Assembly: GCA_031763025.1 (NCBI GenBank)
Contig: JASSKH010000025.1
Location: forward strand, 3,472,001-3,536,000
Origin: Macrocystis pyrifera
Lineage: Eukaryota > Sar > Phaeophyceae > Laminariales > Laminariaceae
DNA: 64,000 bases
Direction: 5' to 3'
In this document: positions 54,176 to 63,743 of the stretch, one piece after another
Layout: each line of letters begins with the position of its first letter
How positions within the stretch are numbered: the stretch's first letter is position 1
Notes under the pieces: model-generated
What the model was told of the DNA's origin: nothing
Seen by the model: the letters and a program-made list of their open reading frames with translations, nothing else
The model's database searches: none
Translations under genes and position numbers: made by a program

Positions 54176-55365
54176 GAACTACTTATATACAGATATCTCG
54201 ATCTCTGAGCGTGCTCAGTTGGTACATCCCTGGCCTCTCAGAGCTCTCACTTGGGAATCGCCTCCTTTTATTACTTGCCGGACCGTTCCAGCGAGTCGTT
54301 GTTTTCTCCATTTCTCGTCGTACTTTCAGTCCTTCTTTCCTTTTTTCTTCTTTCGTTTCATGTGCGTGCGTGTACTCCAAGCCCGGTTGCGCGGGCGAAC
54401 CCGGCACCGTCGCGGGTGTCAGCGGATGCTGGCGAGTAGAGGGGGAGTTGCAAGGAGCGCGGTCGCCGCTTTCGTGCCTAGGCGTCGCGTGTGCCTCGAG
54501 ACACGAAGGATGCATCAATAGGCTCTGTCTGGCCTCCATTTGTGATTTTGGATAGAGTACGTACGAGTATTTAAGGGTCGTTGGGATTGTAAGATAATAT
54601 TTAAGCGGTGCTTATTTTGCGACCGGGCTGAAAGTCACAAGAGGGAGATACCCCGATTGAGCACCAATATTGTCGAGCTTGCGTCGAGGTCCACGGTGAG
54701 CACCGGGCTTCACGCGAGGCGGGCGACGGGGCTCACTGTGGAAGAGAGGGAGGAAAGCTTTACCCGGACTGAATCGGTGGAGAGAGTGTCGCGAGAGGGG
54801 CGGGCGGCGTACGAGGCTGAGAGAGAAGCTCTGCTGTAAGATTCTTTTTTTTTTTTTTTTTTTCGTTTTTTGACTTTTTTCTTTTTGACTGGTGTAAGGT
54901 GTTCCACTCAGGTAGTAAATTATTACACGAAAGGGGACGGGGATTTTTTTTCTTCGAGAAATTTTCGGTTTCATTTCATTTTCATTGGTTTTGCTGTGTT
55001 GCTGTGCTGTGCTTTATCTTACGTACCAGACTGGTACATACGAGTAGACAGACACAGAGCATATCCAAAGAAGAAAATAAGTACCCTACTTGGGGTATGT
55101 ACGTATGTACGACGTGTGAGCGAGCGTAGCGGAATACCGCCCGCGACGCGAAGCATATGTGGCGCCCGAGCTGTTTTCTCCTGAAGCATGGCGGCGGGAC
55201 TCTTGGCATTATCAAGTCGCCAGTTTGCAGCTAACTACTGGGGTCATGAAAAAAACAATAATATTCAATCATGGACATCTGTCCGATTCGCATAATTTGA
55301 TGTTTCCTTCGTGAGCGAGCGTAGCGGGCGGCGTAGGCCGCCCACGGAGCGAAGCGCCTTGTATA
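54176..55365 (-). repeat. Repeat E copy 2
   Basis: Near full-length, opposite orientation to copy 1. A 16-bp MITE-A right end (CCCCCGTAATAG) touches its edge. Ends in a GCGGGCGGCGTAGGCCGCCC palindrome. Confidence 0.75.
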
Positions 55366-55715
55366 GACTTACTTATACAGTAGATATCTTTATCTCTGAG
55401 CGTGCTCGGTTGGTACATCCCTGGCCTCTCAGAGCTCCCACTTGGACACCGCCTCCTTCTATTACTTGCCGGCGAGAGTCTCTTTTTCCTTTTTTCTTCT
55501 TTTGTCTTAGGTGCGTGCGTGTACCCAGAGCACGGCACCGCGAGCGAGCCCGGCGCCGTCGCGGGTGTCAGCAGACGCTGGCGGGTAGAGAGGGGGGTTG
55601 GAAGGTAGCGTGGTCGCCGTTTTCGTGGCTAGGGGTCGCGTGTGCCTCGAAACGCGAGGGAAGCATGAATGGGCTCTGTCTGGCCTTCTTCTATGGGGTT
55701 GAATAGAGTACGCAG
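55366..55715 (-). repeat. Repeat E copy 3, partial
   Basis: Only the CTCTGAGCGTGCTCGG to GTGTGCCTCGAAACGCGAGG part, tandem after copy 2 in the same orientation. Confidence 0.7.
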
Positions 55716-56850
55716 GAGTCTACAAGGCGCTTCGCTGCGCGGGCGGCCTACGCCGCCCGCTACGCTCGCTCAGGAAGGAAAAGTACATGAAATTATGCGA
55801 AGCGGACAGAAGGTCGAAGATTGAATACAGTTTTTTGTATGATTGTTGTAGTTGCAAACTGGCGACTTGATAATGCCAAGAGTCCCGCCGCCATGCAGGA
55901 GAAAACGGCTCGGACGCCACATACGCTTCGCGTCGCGGGCGGTTCCTCCCGCGACGCTCGCTCACATGCCATACGTACATACATACCCCAGGTAGGGTAC
56001 CCTATTTTCTTCTTTTGATGTGCTGTATGTACCTGGTATGTACGAAAGATAAAGTACAGCAAAGCACAGCAGCACCAAAAAAACAATGAAACCCCCCTGC
56101 CCCCATACACTTGTACGGTGTTCCTTCTACCCCTCCTGCTGTTACCCCTCCCCCCATTCCCTCTGACACTACCTGCAGCGGATGCACGGCGCTGTCTACT
56201 TAATTAAACCGAAAAATTCGGAAAGAACAAGAAAATTCCCGTCCCCTCTCATGTAATAATTTTCTGCCAGGCTGGAGCACCTTGCACCAGCCAAAAAAGA
56301 AAAAAAAAATGGAACAGCAGAGCTTCTCTCTCACCCTCGTACGCCACCCGCCCCTCTCACGACCACCTCACTACCGATTCGGTCCGGGTAAAGCTTTCCT
56401 CCCTCTGTCACAGTGAGCCCCGTCGCCCGCCCCGCGTGAAGCCCAGTGTTCACCGTGACCCTCGTTCGCCAGCTCGACATTGTTAGTGCTCCGACTGCGT
56501 ACGTCTCTCGGTGAACTTCAGCTTGATACGCAAAAATAGGCACCGCTTGAATCATATCTTGCACTCCCGAACGACCCTTATGGACTCGTACCTTCTCAAT
56601 CTAATTTTTCAGATGGGGGCCAGACAGAGCCCATTTTGCTTCCCTCGTGTCTCGAGGCACACACGACGCCTAGCCACGAAAATGGCGACCGCGCTCCTTG
56701 CAACCCACCCTCTACCCGCCAGCATCCGCTGTCACCCGCGACGGCGCCGGGCTCACCCGCGGTGCCGTGCTCCGAGTATACGCACGCACACGAAACGAAA
56801 GAAAAAAGGAAAAAATAACTGAAACTGCAAAAGAAATTTCAACGGGCCGG
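55716..56850 (+). repeat. Repeat E copy 4, interrupted by a LINE tail
   Basis: Head-to-head with copy 3. Begins with the GC palindrome GCGGGCGGCCTACGCCGCCC. A 110-bp LINE 3' fragment is inserted at 56092-56201. Confidence 0.75.
56092..56201 (-). mobile_element. LINE 3'-tail insertion in repeat E copy 4
   Basis: Reverse complement matches 12182-12290, the tail of the 10-kb LINE (GTAGACAGCGCCGTGCATCC ... CAAGTGTATGGGGGCAGG), about 95% by eye. A strongly 5'-truncated LINE insertion. Confidence 0.8.
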
Positions 56851-57059
56851 TGAAAAAAAGCGAAAGAGAGCCTGCCAAACCGCTGAAAAAACAAAATCGA
56901 CCTTTTCTTGTTCCAAGATTTTTGTTTTCTTTTTCCGGGAAACAAATGTGGCACGATAAGCAAGCACGCAGAGAAACCAAAGAACGTGAATAATGCAAAG
57001 ATCGTAGAATCGACAAAAACCGTGGTGGACTCGCTGGGCGCGAGGCAAGTGCTTATACG

Positions 57060-57690
57060 GGTCGTCTATAAGGGTCGTTCGGGATTGCAAAATAACATGA
57101 AGCGGTTCTTATTTTTGCGACCAAGGTAAAGTTCACAGAGAGAGCTACGCAGTCTGAGCACCAACATTGTCGAGCTGACGAACGAGGGCCGCGGTGAGCA
57201 CCGGGCTTCATGCGAGGCGGGCGACAGGGCTCACTGTGGCAGAGAAGGAGGAAAGCTTTACACGGACGGAATCGGCGACGAGATTGTCGCGAGAGTGGCG
57301 GGCGGCGTACGAGGCTGAGAGAGAAGCTCTGCTGTTCGATTTTTTTTCTTTTTGACCGGTGCAAGGTGTTCCAATCAGGCGGAAAATAGTTACATGAGAG
57401 GGGACGGATACTTCCTTTCTTTCTGAAATTTTCGTTTCAATTTTCATTGCTTTTGCGGTGCTGTGCCGTGCTGTGCTTTTTTTTCGTACATACAGCATAT
57501 CAAAAGAAGTAAAATAAGTACCCTACCTGGGGTATGTACGTACGTACGGCATGCGGCATTTGGGTTGTTTTCCTGGATGGAGCATGGAGCTCTTGACATT
57601 TGCAAGTCGCCTGTTTGCCCTTAATTGTTTGGACCGTCTGTTACGTTCCATTCTTCTTCCTCGCGAGCGAGCGTAGCGGGCGGTTAACGC
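57060..57690 (-). repeat. Repeat E copy 5, partial
   Basis: Middle and left parts of E in inverted orientation, from AGGGTCGTTCGGGATTGC to GCGAGCGAGCGTAGCGGGCG. It reaches to 40 bp before the PSMG3 ATG at 57730. Confidence 0.7.
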
Positions 57691-57729
57691 TTGTATATAG
57701 ACCAGGTATACTCTTGTTATTTTTGATCG

Positions 57730-60700
57730 ATGGTCACCTTTTCAACTTCCAATGCCCCCTTGATCTTGGCATCAGGTGGTGAACGGGATACGCACGGAAG
57801 TGGTGGTGGTTCCCTACGCGGACCGCACCTTTGTCATCGTCACGCAACTCAAGAAGCTCGGCAACCTGGTGAGCGAGCGAACGAGCGCCGAAAGGGACTC
57901 TTTCACGCCTCGGGCAGTACCACCCTGGACGGAAACATAAGGGTCGTTGGTGTATTAATATCAACGCCTAATGTTCCTTATATTCACGTCCAGAGCGGTA
58001 GGTTATGTACAGCAGTAGTTCCTCAACCTGCCGCTGTGAAGGGTTGGGCGGGATCGACATGCCGGGTACGAGTATTTTTCCAGCCAAGGAAACATGTGCT
58101 ACTGCTTGCTGTAGCTAGATTGTGCAGACTGTAAGGGTCCCACCCGTGGCAACATAAGCTATGCTACTGTTGTATTGTAGATAATATTTTCAAGATCAGG
58201 AATAGATTATGCTGCCTGGAAATATCGAGTTCGTTGGAGTGGATATCGGTGATTCCGTCCGACGTGTGAACTATTTCATGTACTGCTGTATTATCGTACC
58301 GCAAACAGTATTCCACACTGATTCCAAGCAGTTTATCCCGTGTGAACACGTGGTCAAAGGTTCAGCTCTCAACGGGTGGGCTCTTACCCATCAGTCTTGG
58401 AGTACAACAGCAGCACAATACTGCAACTACTGCCTGTTGGATACCTGGTACATCGTATATACCAACACTCGAAGGAAAATTCGATACATTGCGCAACGAA
58501 AAGCTTCGATATATGGTGGTACATATGTGATGATGATACGTATCGCAATGAACAACACGTTTTGCCCTACCCATCCCTTGGCATCCTCCTGGTATTTTTA
58601 ATGCTGATACCGAACGAAAAAAGTAGACGTACCAGGTAACAGTACCAGGTATCGAATATCGAAATTGTGTCGATATTTTTTGCCTTATCGGGATCGCATC
58701 GGACTCGATCCTCCGTCGATATCCATATCTTATCACTAACGGCAACAAATAGAATCTATTATCGAGTTGGTATATTCGGTAAAGCTCCATCTATCAAAGA
58801 TGTCGGGAGACATACTCAAGCAAAGGCAAAACGTGCGCTGTCAAGGGTGTAGGGCCGAGTGTTCCGCACTAAAACCTAGCAGTTTGGTGTCAGTCGAGGG
58901 CATGTCGAGGCGAGGTTGCTGTCTGGCAAGGGGTGAAAATGCTGTCTCCTGACATATTCGCCATCTATGCGTATTAATAGTCGTTGGTCCATTTTGACCC
59001 TTTTAGGACTGCAGTGTTTTGGCGACTAGCCACTCAAAAGTTGAAGAGGTTTGTCCCCAAAACGGGACTGACCGCAGTTCTATTTACGGAGGACCATAGT
59101 AAATAGCACCTACGGTACACACAAAAAGCTACATATTTACCTATTTTTACTAACAAAATTCGGTCCCATTTACTATGGTCCCCCGTAATCGAAGGGTTTT
59201 AACATGTAACACGTACCACTCTGTCCCGAATTATAAGAACCTTTTGGTTTGAAAAGTTAGTGTAAAAATGGTTCTTATATAGTTGGAATGAGTGGTATGT
59301 CATGTCTTGACCCTCTTGGGACTTGAGATGGAAACCTTTGCGATAAAAAAAAGTGACGACTATAGCAACGACCACTGCGTGACCGGGGGTTGGCACAGGT
59401 TGGGTGTGCGAGTTACAGGGCAAAGGGTCGTACGGCATGGGCCCAAGATTACCCTGCCCGTCTACCCTTACTGCTGGACGCTGGCGCTGCTCGTAAACGG
59501 TTGATCGTGCATGCCAAAGTTACCAATCATTGTCTTGGTCGCTATATCGGCGTCCCGAAAGGGTTACTGCTGTTAACACTTACCTGAGAACTCATTTAGG
59601 CTGCAGTCCCGTTTGGGGGACAAACCACTTATTATTTGACTGGTTTGTTCCCAGAACGGGACTTCAGCTCTAAATGGTTAATGTTTATAGTGTCGTTTTC
59701 TTTTGCCGTATTTCATAACTGCTGTTTCCACTGAATTTCTCGGCTGGTGTGCAGCCGCGTATATGGTGTGCAGCCGCGTGTATGGCTTATTATTAATAGT
59801 TTATTTATACTCTCGCTGCATGGTTTCAAGGAGGGCGGGGTTCGAGATGAATTTTCCCAGCTGATTTTGTTTTTGTGCAAGGTTTGTGGCATACTTTTTT
59901 TTTCGAGCGGACCTCGGTATGTTGCAACTGATCCCGAAAAGAAATGACAGGCAGCAATATTTGAAGACTTGCATTTACGCCGACTGCCAGAGGACCTGTT
60001 GTACGCCTATTACAGCCCGGAATTCAACCCGAGCCCAGAATTGCACGGCTACCCCGGAATTCACACCTTGCCCAAAACTAACGTCTAGCCCGGAATTCAC
60101 GCCTGTATAGCCCAGAATGAACGCCTAGCCCGGAATTCACGCCTAGCCCAGAATGAACGCCTAGCCCGGAATTCACACCAAGCCCGGAATTCACGCCGAG
60201 CCCGGACTTCACACCCAGCCCCGAATCGACACCTACCTGGTACCCCGGAATTCATGCCTAGCCCGGGATTCACATGTAGCCCGGAGTGCATACCTAGCCC
60301 ATAATAGGCGCCTAGCCCGGAATTCACGTCTAGCCTGAAATTCATACCTGTATGGCCCAGGACTAACGCCTACAGTAGAGGAAAAAACACGGAACACTTT
60401 GGCGGTTGCGGTGCCGGTATCGGCGGGGATCACATCTCGGAACACTTTGGCGATAGTGTTGTCTTTGTCAAGCCAGCACGAAGCAGCCCGGGCTGCTCGA
60501 GTTCCCCCGTTTAGGACTGCAGTCGCTTTGTGAGGAATTAGAGTCAAATGTAGGCGTATGTACAGCAGTGCAGCTCTAAAAGGAGTATAATACTTTTAGG
60601 TCTTAATGACTGCAGTCCCGTGGTGGGGGGAAAACGCTTGGAACTATCAGTAGAGTCGTACTTGAGTGTATGTACAGCAGTAGTGCCCCACTGGAAGGGT

Positions 60701-62661
60701 TAAATAACCCCCCTTTGGAAACCCCTCGATAGCTACCCAAACAATGGTTGACAATTTTTCTGTTATTAACCGTTGAACCGTCTACTAATAGGAGCAGCGG
60801 GAGCGCCCAGCAGCACCAGTAGGGCTGTGCTGCGCCCGTGCCTTCTGTACGACTCCTTCAGTTGTGAACTCGGGACTCCTATTGGTTAGCATCACCCAAT
60901 CACGCAGCCGGCCTTGCTGTAACCGTCACTTTTTTTAGCGCCAACTTGCCTCTCTGAGGACCCAAGAAGGTTAGCTAGTGCTGAACCTTTGGCCCCGATT
61001 ATACTACAGTCTTATGTACCTGGTATACGTACCTGTGGGGGGATATTTTCGGAAGGCGTTACGTCATCGGGGTGTTTTTCCAAGGAGAGAAGTACGTTTA
61101 ACTTTGATTGTCTGGTTCGTATTTTTTCCACAGCAGTGTCGGAACATGTGAGGACCATTTGGGTATTTATGGGAGTATCTACCGACACGGTCTGACACTC
61201 CCGGACGGAGTGCTCTACTGCTACGTACCACTGTGCTCCACAATGGAAGGAATTACTTTATGCTAACACTTCATAAAAACGGTCACTATATTCCGGGACA
61301 TCGTAGCACCATTCTGTCCCCCAATGTAAGGATGGTCCGGGTATTGATTTATTTATCAAAAGCCTCTTACATTTCCGGACAGGGTGGTGTCATTGCTGCA
61401 GTACTGCTGCTGCTGCTGCTGTGTGTGATTTTGCAAGGAAATCACGTCCTGCCGACTGCGAGTACAGAGTTTGCCCCCTGGCGCAGGCAGGCGCCAAGGC
61501 TCGGGTCCACGGAGACAAAGCTACTCCTGCTGATGTTGTAGCGTGGTGCTGGTGTTGCCGGCTGCCCTAAACGGCGAGCGCCCCAAGCAAGGTTGTCATG
61601 ATATTGACAGAAGCATAGCGTAAGCCGTCGACGTAGAGCCAACTAACTGAGGAATTTTTTCCGGATCGCCCGCAATTTACAAATTATAAACAGAACCAGT
61701 CCTGGGATAGGAAGCATCTCCCCTAGGGATTGCTATTTTATCGCCTCCTCTCGTCGTTTTACGATGCCGTTTTTCGTCGTGATTGTTTCTGGCGAAATTG
61801 GAAACAGCTTGTGTCTAAATATTTTTGCGTGATATTTGTCACCTTTACTCTTAACGATGTCTGTTTTGCCTGTCGTTGTTTCTGTTTTAGTTGGGAAACG
61901 GGTACTGCTGGCAAAATTGGCACATGCTATTTGTCGTCACCTGTCCTCTTGCACGATGCCTTTTTTCCATCACTAGATACGTTGAATTTGGAGACTTATC
62001 CAGGCGAAGGATTGGCATGTCATCTGTCACCTCATCTCCCTCGCCCTACGTTATGATATGTTTTGTTTTTCTTGTTTTTTTTTGTCGTGTTGGATTTGGA
62101 AACAGATACCGGCCAGGCAGAACAGATTATTACGGGGGCCCATAGTTAATAGGACCTATGGTACACACAAAAACCTATATATTGGCCTACTTTTACTAAC
62201 AATACTTAGTCCTATTAACTATGGTCCCCCGTAATAGCATGATATTTATCATTTCCTCTCCTCGCGCTACATAGTATGTTTTATTTTTTCTTCCCAATAC
62301 TTGTGTCGAATTTGGAAACGGATACTGACTGAATTTTGGCATGATAGTTGTCATCTCTTCTCGCCCTACCGTTTTTGTTTCCTCCATTGTTTCGTGTTGA
62401 GTTTGGAAACAGACACGGGTTAAAAAAAAATGGCATGATGTTTATCACCCCTCCTCCTGTTTTCGCCCTACGATGCGTTTTTCTTTTTCTTCCCTTTGGT
62501 TTTGGTTGAATTTGGAAACAGATCCTCGCAGCATCGGACGCTGTTGGGGGGGGGATGGCGCGGCCAAGCGGGGGGCGGCGATATAGCGTGCAGGTGCTGC
62601 TGGGCAAGAGAGACGACCCCTTGCTCTCCTTGTACGCCCGGCAGTTGCTGGAACAAATGAA
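57730..62661 (+). CDS. PSMG3: Proteasome assembly chaperone 3 (PSMG3/PAC3) homologue, partial
   Basis: PSMG3 with PSMG4 scaffolds assembly of the 20S proteasome alpha ring. Two exons were found, 57776-57868 and 62522-62661, joining in phase 0 across 4.65 kb. They encode VVVVPYADRTFVIVTQLKKL and YSVQVLLGKRDDPLLSLYAR, matching the two best conserved PSMG3 stretches ('V-V-x-x-x-x-x-D/S-x-x-x-V-x-V-T-Q-x-x-K-x-G-x-L' and 'V-L-L-G-x-x-x-P-L-x-x-x-x-A-x-x-L'). The remaining C-terminal part should lie right of base 64000. The gene points away from Ku80, with about 5 kb between the starts. Confidence 0.78.
57776..57868 (+). CDS. PSMG3: PSMG3 N-terminal exon
   Basis: 93 bp, donor CTG|GTGAGC. Encodes VVNGIRTEVVVVPYADRTFV and then IVTQLKKLGNL. 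With acceptor GGCATCAG it starts at 57776 in phase 0, because an in-frame stop lies just upstream. However, an ATG at 57730 in the neighbouring frame reads MVTFSTSNAPLILASG, which looks like the family's N-terminus ('x-x-P-L-V-I-S'). One base fewer near the GGTGGTG at 57775-57781 would fuse them. Either an unseen 5' exon exists, or there is a one-base error or lesion here. Confidence 0.78.
57918..58000 (+). mobile_element. MITE-B copy
   Basis: Ends TACCACCCTGGACGGAAACA and TTCACGTCCAGAGCGGTA; 50 bp after the PSMG3 donor. Confidence 0.7.
58470..58740 (+). repeat. TATCGA-rich dispersed repeat
   Basis: Resembles 30185-30410: both have TCGATACAT..., CTTGGCATCC/CTGGCATCCC and clusters of TATCGA. 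Diverged; family unknown. Confidence 0.45.
58997..59080 (+). mobile_element. MITE-C copy, right end replaced by MITE-A copy 7
   Basis: GACCCTTTTAGGACTGCAGT to CCCCAAAACGGGACTGACCG, then MITE-A begins. Confidence 0.6.
59081..59189 (+). mobile_element. MITE-A copy 7, inserted at a MITE-C end
   Basis: Full-length but diverged. It follows directly the right arm of a MITE-C copy (58997-59080), so it probably inserted into that element. Confidence 0.8.
59214..59297 (+). mobile_element. MITE-B copy
   Basis: Ends TACCACTCTGTCCCGAATTA and GGAATGAGTGGTA; 25 bp after MITE-A copy 7. Confidence 0.7.
59598..59682 (+). mobile_element. MITE-C copy
   Basis: CTGCAGTCCCGTTTGGGGGA, then the inverse arm CCCAGAACGGGACTTCAG. 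Confidence 0.65.
60015..60365 (+). repeat. Minisatellite, about 20-bp unit, PSMG3 intron
   Basis: About 17 units of GCCTAGCCCGGAATTCACGC, alternating with GCCCAGAATGAAC variants. Confidence 0.9.
60507..60703 (+). mobile_element. Two adjoining diverged MITE-C copies
   Basis: 60507-60581 and 60597-60703 share GACTGCAGTC, a lost-palindrome middle with TATGTACAGCAG, and a GGGTTAA-type end. Similar middles also occur at 46418-46500, so this may be a subfamily. Confidence 0.5.
61305..61389 (+). mobile_element. MITE-B copy
   Basis: Ends CACCATTCTGTCCCCCAATG and CATTTCCGGACAGGGTGGTG. Confidence 0.7.
61730..62521 (+). repeat. About 100-bp tandem array ending at the PSMG3 exon acceptor
   Basis: Six to seven units: a TGGCATGATA-TTTRTCA block, a CCTCTC-GCCCTACG block, a T-rich tract, then TTTGGAAACAG. 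MITE-A copy 8 splits one unit. Each unit ends like a 3' splice site; the last is used as the exon acceptor at 62521. Confidence 0.7.
62128..62236 (+). mobile_element. MITE-A copy 8, inside the PSMG3 intronic tandem array
   Basis: Splits one unit of the 100-bp tandem array, so it is younger than the array. TA flanks visible. Confidence 0.85.
62522..62661 (+). CDS. PSMG3: PSMG3 internal exon
   Basis: 140 bp, acceptor GGAAACAG, strong donor GAA|GTGAGT, phase 0 in, phase 2 out. Reads ILAASDAVGGGMARPSGG and then RRYSVQVLLGKRDDPLLSLY and ARQLLEQM. The acceptor is the last of a series of near-identical TTTGGAAACAG sites in an intronic tandem array (61730-62521). Confidence 0.8.
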
Positions 62662-62934
62662 GTGAGTCACCGAGGGTATCCCAAGTATACACCAAAAAAA
62701 GAAAATAAATCGAATCGGCGCTTGTTCCATTCCCGAGCTGTAGACAACTGCAGGGGGAGGCGGGGGAGGGCGACGTACTCATTTGTTGATTGCCGTAGTC
62801 GTTTGACTGTTGGCCACACATTCCTTTCGAGATGGAGCGAGGGGGGAGGGGGGGGGGGGGGCGTACTCATTTGTTGCTTGCCTTAGTCATTTGACCATTG
62901 ACCACGTATCCCTTTCGAGACGGAGGGGGGAGGG

Positions 62935-63450
62935 GGGGGGGTGTACGCAGTATCATGCATGCCGTAGTCGTATGACCATAGACCCTCGCATCCCTACAAT
63001 GCCGGAACGGAGCACATCGGGTTTTCGCCGACCAGGCAGACATTGCTTGCACCAAGCGCGGAGTGCCGTGAGGTGCTGGGCGAGTCGCATGGGGGGTGAG
63101 CTGCATCCTACTAAAAACCGCTTTAGAGGTGGATTTTCTTTGCTTATGGATGACAAATTAATTTATGGTCTGGCCACTTCCAGAGACAGCAGTGGGAATA
63201 CTAGTAACTGCCTCGTGGGTGCCTCACCATATACACATTACGTGATACGATCATCCCCCGTGTGCGGAGTAAAAGTTCTCTCTGCACAAAAAATGATCTA
63301 ACTCGACCGCCAGGCGTGGTAACCCGTCAAAAAACAAAAACACAAAAAAACGATACCCTGGCTGTCTAGCTCACGCAGTGAGAGGCGTGTTTTACAGCGT
63401 CGTCGCCAAACGTCGGCAACCCAACCTATATATACCAGGTATATACTAGC
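62935..63450 (+). repeat. Repeat X copy 5
   Basis: G-bordered copy, followed by two further left-end fragments (63460-63612), the last of which runs into G130. Confidence 0.75.
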
Positions 63451-63610
63451 TAAGGGGGGGGAGGATGTACTCACTATCATGCATAGCCGTAGTCGTATGA
63501 CCAGGGGGTGGGGGGTACTCATGTCATTCATGGCCGTAGTCGTACTACCGTAGACCCTCGCTTCCCTACAATGCTGGTACGACGCACGTCGGGCTCTCGC
63601 CGACCGGGCA

Positions 63611-63743
<133 letters not shown>

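Larger units (their letters stand above)
52590..57729. other. Ku80-PSMG3 divergent intergenic region
   Basis: 5.1 kb between two start codons. 52.6-54.15 kb has no recognised repeat and presumably carries the Ku80 promoter. From 54.18 kb on it is repeat E copies. No clear TATA box found for either gene. Confidence 0.5.
57869..62521. other. PSMG3 intron, 4.65 kb
   Basis: Holds three MITE-B copies (57918, 59214, 61305), MITE-C and MITE-A copies, a TATCGA-rich repeat (58470-58740), a 20-bp minisatellite (60015-60360) and a 100-bp tandem array next to the acceptor. Confidence 0.65.
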
